Assembly: GCA_944364705.1 (NCBI GenBank)
Contig: CALVWH010000040.1
Location: forward strand, 1 to 5,516
Origin: an uncultured Bacilli bacterium
GTDB taxonomy: Bacteria > Bacillota_I > Bacilli_A > RF39 > UBA660
Length of the DNA: 5,516 bases
Direction of reading: 5' to 3'
Part shown: piece after piece, positions 4,106 through 5,516 of the stretch
How positions within the stretch are numbered: the stretch's first letter is position 1
How the letters are laid out: every line of letters begins with the position of its first letter
The notes under the pieces: generated by a model
The model's database searches: none
Seen by the model: the letters and a program-made list of their open reading frames with translations, nothing else
What the model was told of the DNA's origin: nothing
Made by a program: the position numbers and the translations under genes

Positions 4106-5516
4106 ATGGGAAAAAATTTAGTGATTGTGGAATCACCACATAAAACAGGACCAATCAGTAATTATCTTGGAAAAGACTATAAAGTTGTAGCATCCGTTGG
4201 ACATATTCGTGATTTGTCAACCAAGGGAAAATATGGGTTTGGTGTCGATATTGAAAATCATTTTAAACCAGATTATGTACCAATTAAAGGTAAGAAAAAA
4301 ATCATAAGTGAACTTGCGAAAGATGTCAAAGAAGCGGACAAAGTCTATTTAGCAACCGACCCGGATCGGGAAGGGGAAGCAATTAGTTGGCATTTATATG
4401 ATGCCCTTCATTTAAAAGATAAAGATTATGACCGAGTAGTATTTAATGAAATTACCAAACCAGCTGTTTTAGAAGCATTTAAACATCAAAGAAAAATTGA
4501 TCAAAATTTAGTGAATTCTCAAGAAACTAGAAGAATTTTAGATCGAATTATCGGATTTCGATTAAGTAAATTAATTCAAAGAAAAACTTCTGGAACTTCT
4601 GCAGGAAGAGTACAGAGTGTTGCTTTAAAATTAGTAGTGGATCGAGAAAGAGAAATCCAAAAATTTCAAAAAGAAGAATATTGGACAATTCAAGCAATCT
4701 TTAAAGATTTTGAAGCAGATTTATTTAAATATAAAGATAAAAAAATCGAATTAAAAAACGAAAAAGAAGCCGATGCTGTTTTAGAAAAATTAGACGAAAA
4801 CTTTCTTGTAGAATCCGTAACCAAAACAGAAAAAAACAAAAGTGCGAAAATGCCCTTCATTACTAGTACTATGCAACAAGAAGCAGCAAACAAATTAGGA
4901 TTCTCTTCGAAAAAAACAATGATGCTTGCTCAAAAACTATATGAAGGAATTAACATCGGAACCGAAACCGTCGGTCTTATTAGCTATATGCGTACCGATT
5001 CTACGCGTCTTTCCGATGAATTTGTCAAAACCGTTTATCCTTATATTGAAGAAACTTATGGAAAAGAATACGTAGGAAAAAAGAAAATTACCAAAAAGAA
5101 AGAAAATGTACAAGACGCACACGAAGCAATTCGACCAACCAGTATTACGAGAGATCCAATTTCCATGAAGCCTTTCTTAAGTGCCGATGAATATAAATTA
5201 TATCGATTTATCTATATTCGAACCCTTGCTTCTTTAATGAAAGATGCAAAAACAGAAAACACAACCGTTCTTTTAAATAATCAAGATTATAAATTTAAAG
5301 CAACCGGACAACATTTGCTTTTTGATGGATATTTAAAAGTATATAAAGATTATGAAGATAGTAAAGATGCTAATCTTCCACATTTAGAAGAAAATCAACA
5401 AATAAAAAGAGAAGAAATGAAAAAAGAACAACACTTTACATCTCCACCAGCAAGATATACAGAAGCGAAATTAATTAAAGCTATGGAAGAACTTGGAATT
5501 GGAAGGCCTTCTACAT
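4106..5516 (+). CDS. topA: DNA topoisomerase I (type IA, omega protein), N-terminal 470 codons, cut by right edge
   Basis: The frame is open from the ATG at 4106 to the window end, so 470 complete codons of a protein that normally has about 650-700 are present. Type IA topoisomerases relax negative supercoils by cutting one strand through a 5'-phosphotyrosine. The Toprim domain starts with NLVIVESPHK, carrying catalytic E9 and K13, then SVGHIRDL, and the metal-binding ATDPDREGEAISWH with D85, D87 and E89. NEITKPAV and RRILDRIIGFRLSKL follow, then SAGRVQSVALKLVVDRERE. The active-site tyrosine is Y294 in GLISYMRTDSTRLS. SPPARYTEAKLIKAMEELG and IGRPST, typical of the strand-passage core, end the visible part. 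The C-terminal zinc fingers, if present, lie outside. An AAGGAAGGG ribosome binding site precedes the ATG by seven bases. In many Firmicutes topA follows dprA; here it follows a surface protein gene. Small deviation: ESPHKTGPI where most relatives have ESPxKAKTI. Confidence 0.97.
   Translation, partial: MGKNLVIVESPHKTGPISNYLGKDYKVVASVGHIRDLSTKGKYGFGVDIENHFKPDYVPIKGKKKIISELAKDVKEADKVYLATDPDREGEAISWHLYDALHLKDKDYDRVVFNEITKPAVLEAFKHQRKIDQNLVNSQETRRILDRIIGFRLSKLIQRKTSGTSAGRVQSVALKLVVDREREIQKFQKEEYWTIQAIFKDFEADLFKYKDKKIELKNEKEADAVLEKLDENFLVESVTKTEKNKSAKMPFITSTMQQEAANKLGFSSKKTMMLAQKLYEGINIGTETVGLISYMRTDSTRLSDEFVKTVYPYIEETYGKEYVGKKKITKKKENVQDAHEAIRPTSITRDPISMKPFLSADEYKLYRFIYIRTLASLMKDAKTENTTVLLNNQDYKFKATGQHLLFDGYLKVYKDYEDSKDANLPHLEENQQIKREEMKKEQHFTSPPARYTEAKLIKAMEELGIGRPST

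Noticed and set aside
3849..4154. 101-codon minus-strand frame
   Set aside because: It lies antisense to the end of the LamG gene, across the terminator and topA promoter, with no recognisable domain or ribosome binding site.
4690..5122. Two minus-strand frames (4690-4893 and 4937-5122)
   Set aside because: Both are antisense to the well-conserved topA reading frame and show only the hydrophobic, Phe/Ser-rich composition expected of A-rich coding DNA read backwards.
1..5516. CRISPR array, tRNA or rRNA gene, insertion sequence, defence system or phage module
   Set aside because: No direct repeats with spacers, no tRNA-like cloverleaf, no transposase or terminal inverted repeats and no nuclease or helicase genes were seen. 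The phage-like LNLQLF motif belongs to L32, not to a capsid gene.

Overview
The window looks like chromosomal DNA from a low-GC Gram-positive lineage. It is strongly AT-rich, has consensus sigma-A-type promoters (TTGACA-17-TATAAT), clear purine-rich ribosome binding sites, rho-independent terminators and Firmicutes-type housekeeping genes. All tryptophans I checked are TGG and one gene ends in TGA, so the standard bacterial code fits. The gene style (large orphan pseudopilin-like surface proteins scattered among housekeeping genes) recalls uncultured gut Bacilli of the RF39 type, but that placement is inference.

Layout: (1) The extreme left edge holds the first 22 codons of tmcAL (ylbM), on the minus strand and running off the window. 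(2) An intergenic region of about 150 bp carries divergent promoters. (3) A 674-residue type IV pilin-like protein follows, with two tandem copies of a DUF6273-like domain. (4) A perfect promoter then drives a two-gene ribosome operon, yceD (DUF177/YlbN) and rpmF (ribosomal protein L32). (5) A second surface gene has a prepilin-like N-terminus without Glu5, fused to a LamG/concanavalin-like domain. (6) After a good terminator and a consensus promoter comes topA (DNA topoisomerase I), cut by the right edge after 470 codons.

The housekeeping skeleton (ylbM, ylbN, rpmF) is the neighbourhood known from Bacillus. Here ylbM is inverted and two putative cell-surface genes bracket ylbN-rpmF. Each block has its own promoter, so the surface genes look like separate transcription units inserted in a core-gene neighbourhood.

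The most striking observation is in rpmF. The protein starts with MELNLQLF immediately before the normal mature L32 start (AVPFRK). This octapeptide matches the leader that the cysteine protease Prp removes from ribosomal protein L27 in Firmicutes and that also occurs on phage capsid and scaffold proteins. No start codon lies at the normal L32 start, so the leader must be translated. This suggests that L32 in this organism is matured by Prp-like cleavage, which I do not know to have been described. A second notable signal is a T10-CCATG-A8 arrangement that places the pseudopilin start codon in a hairpin loop between two slippage-prone tracts.
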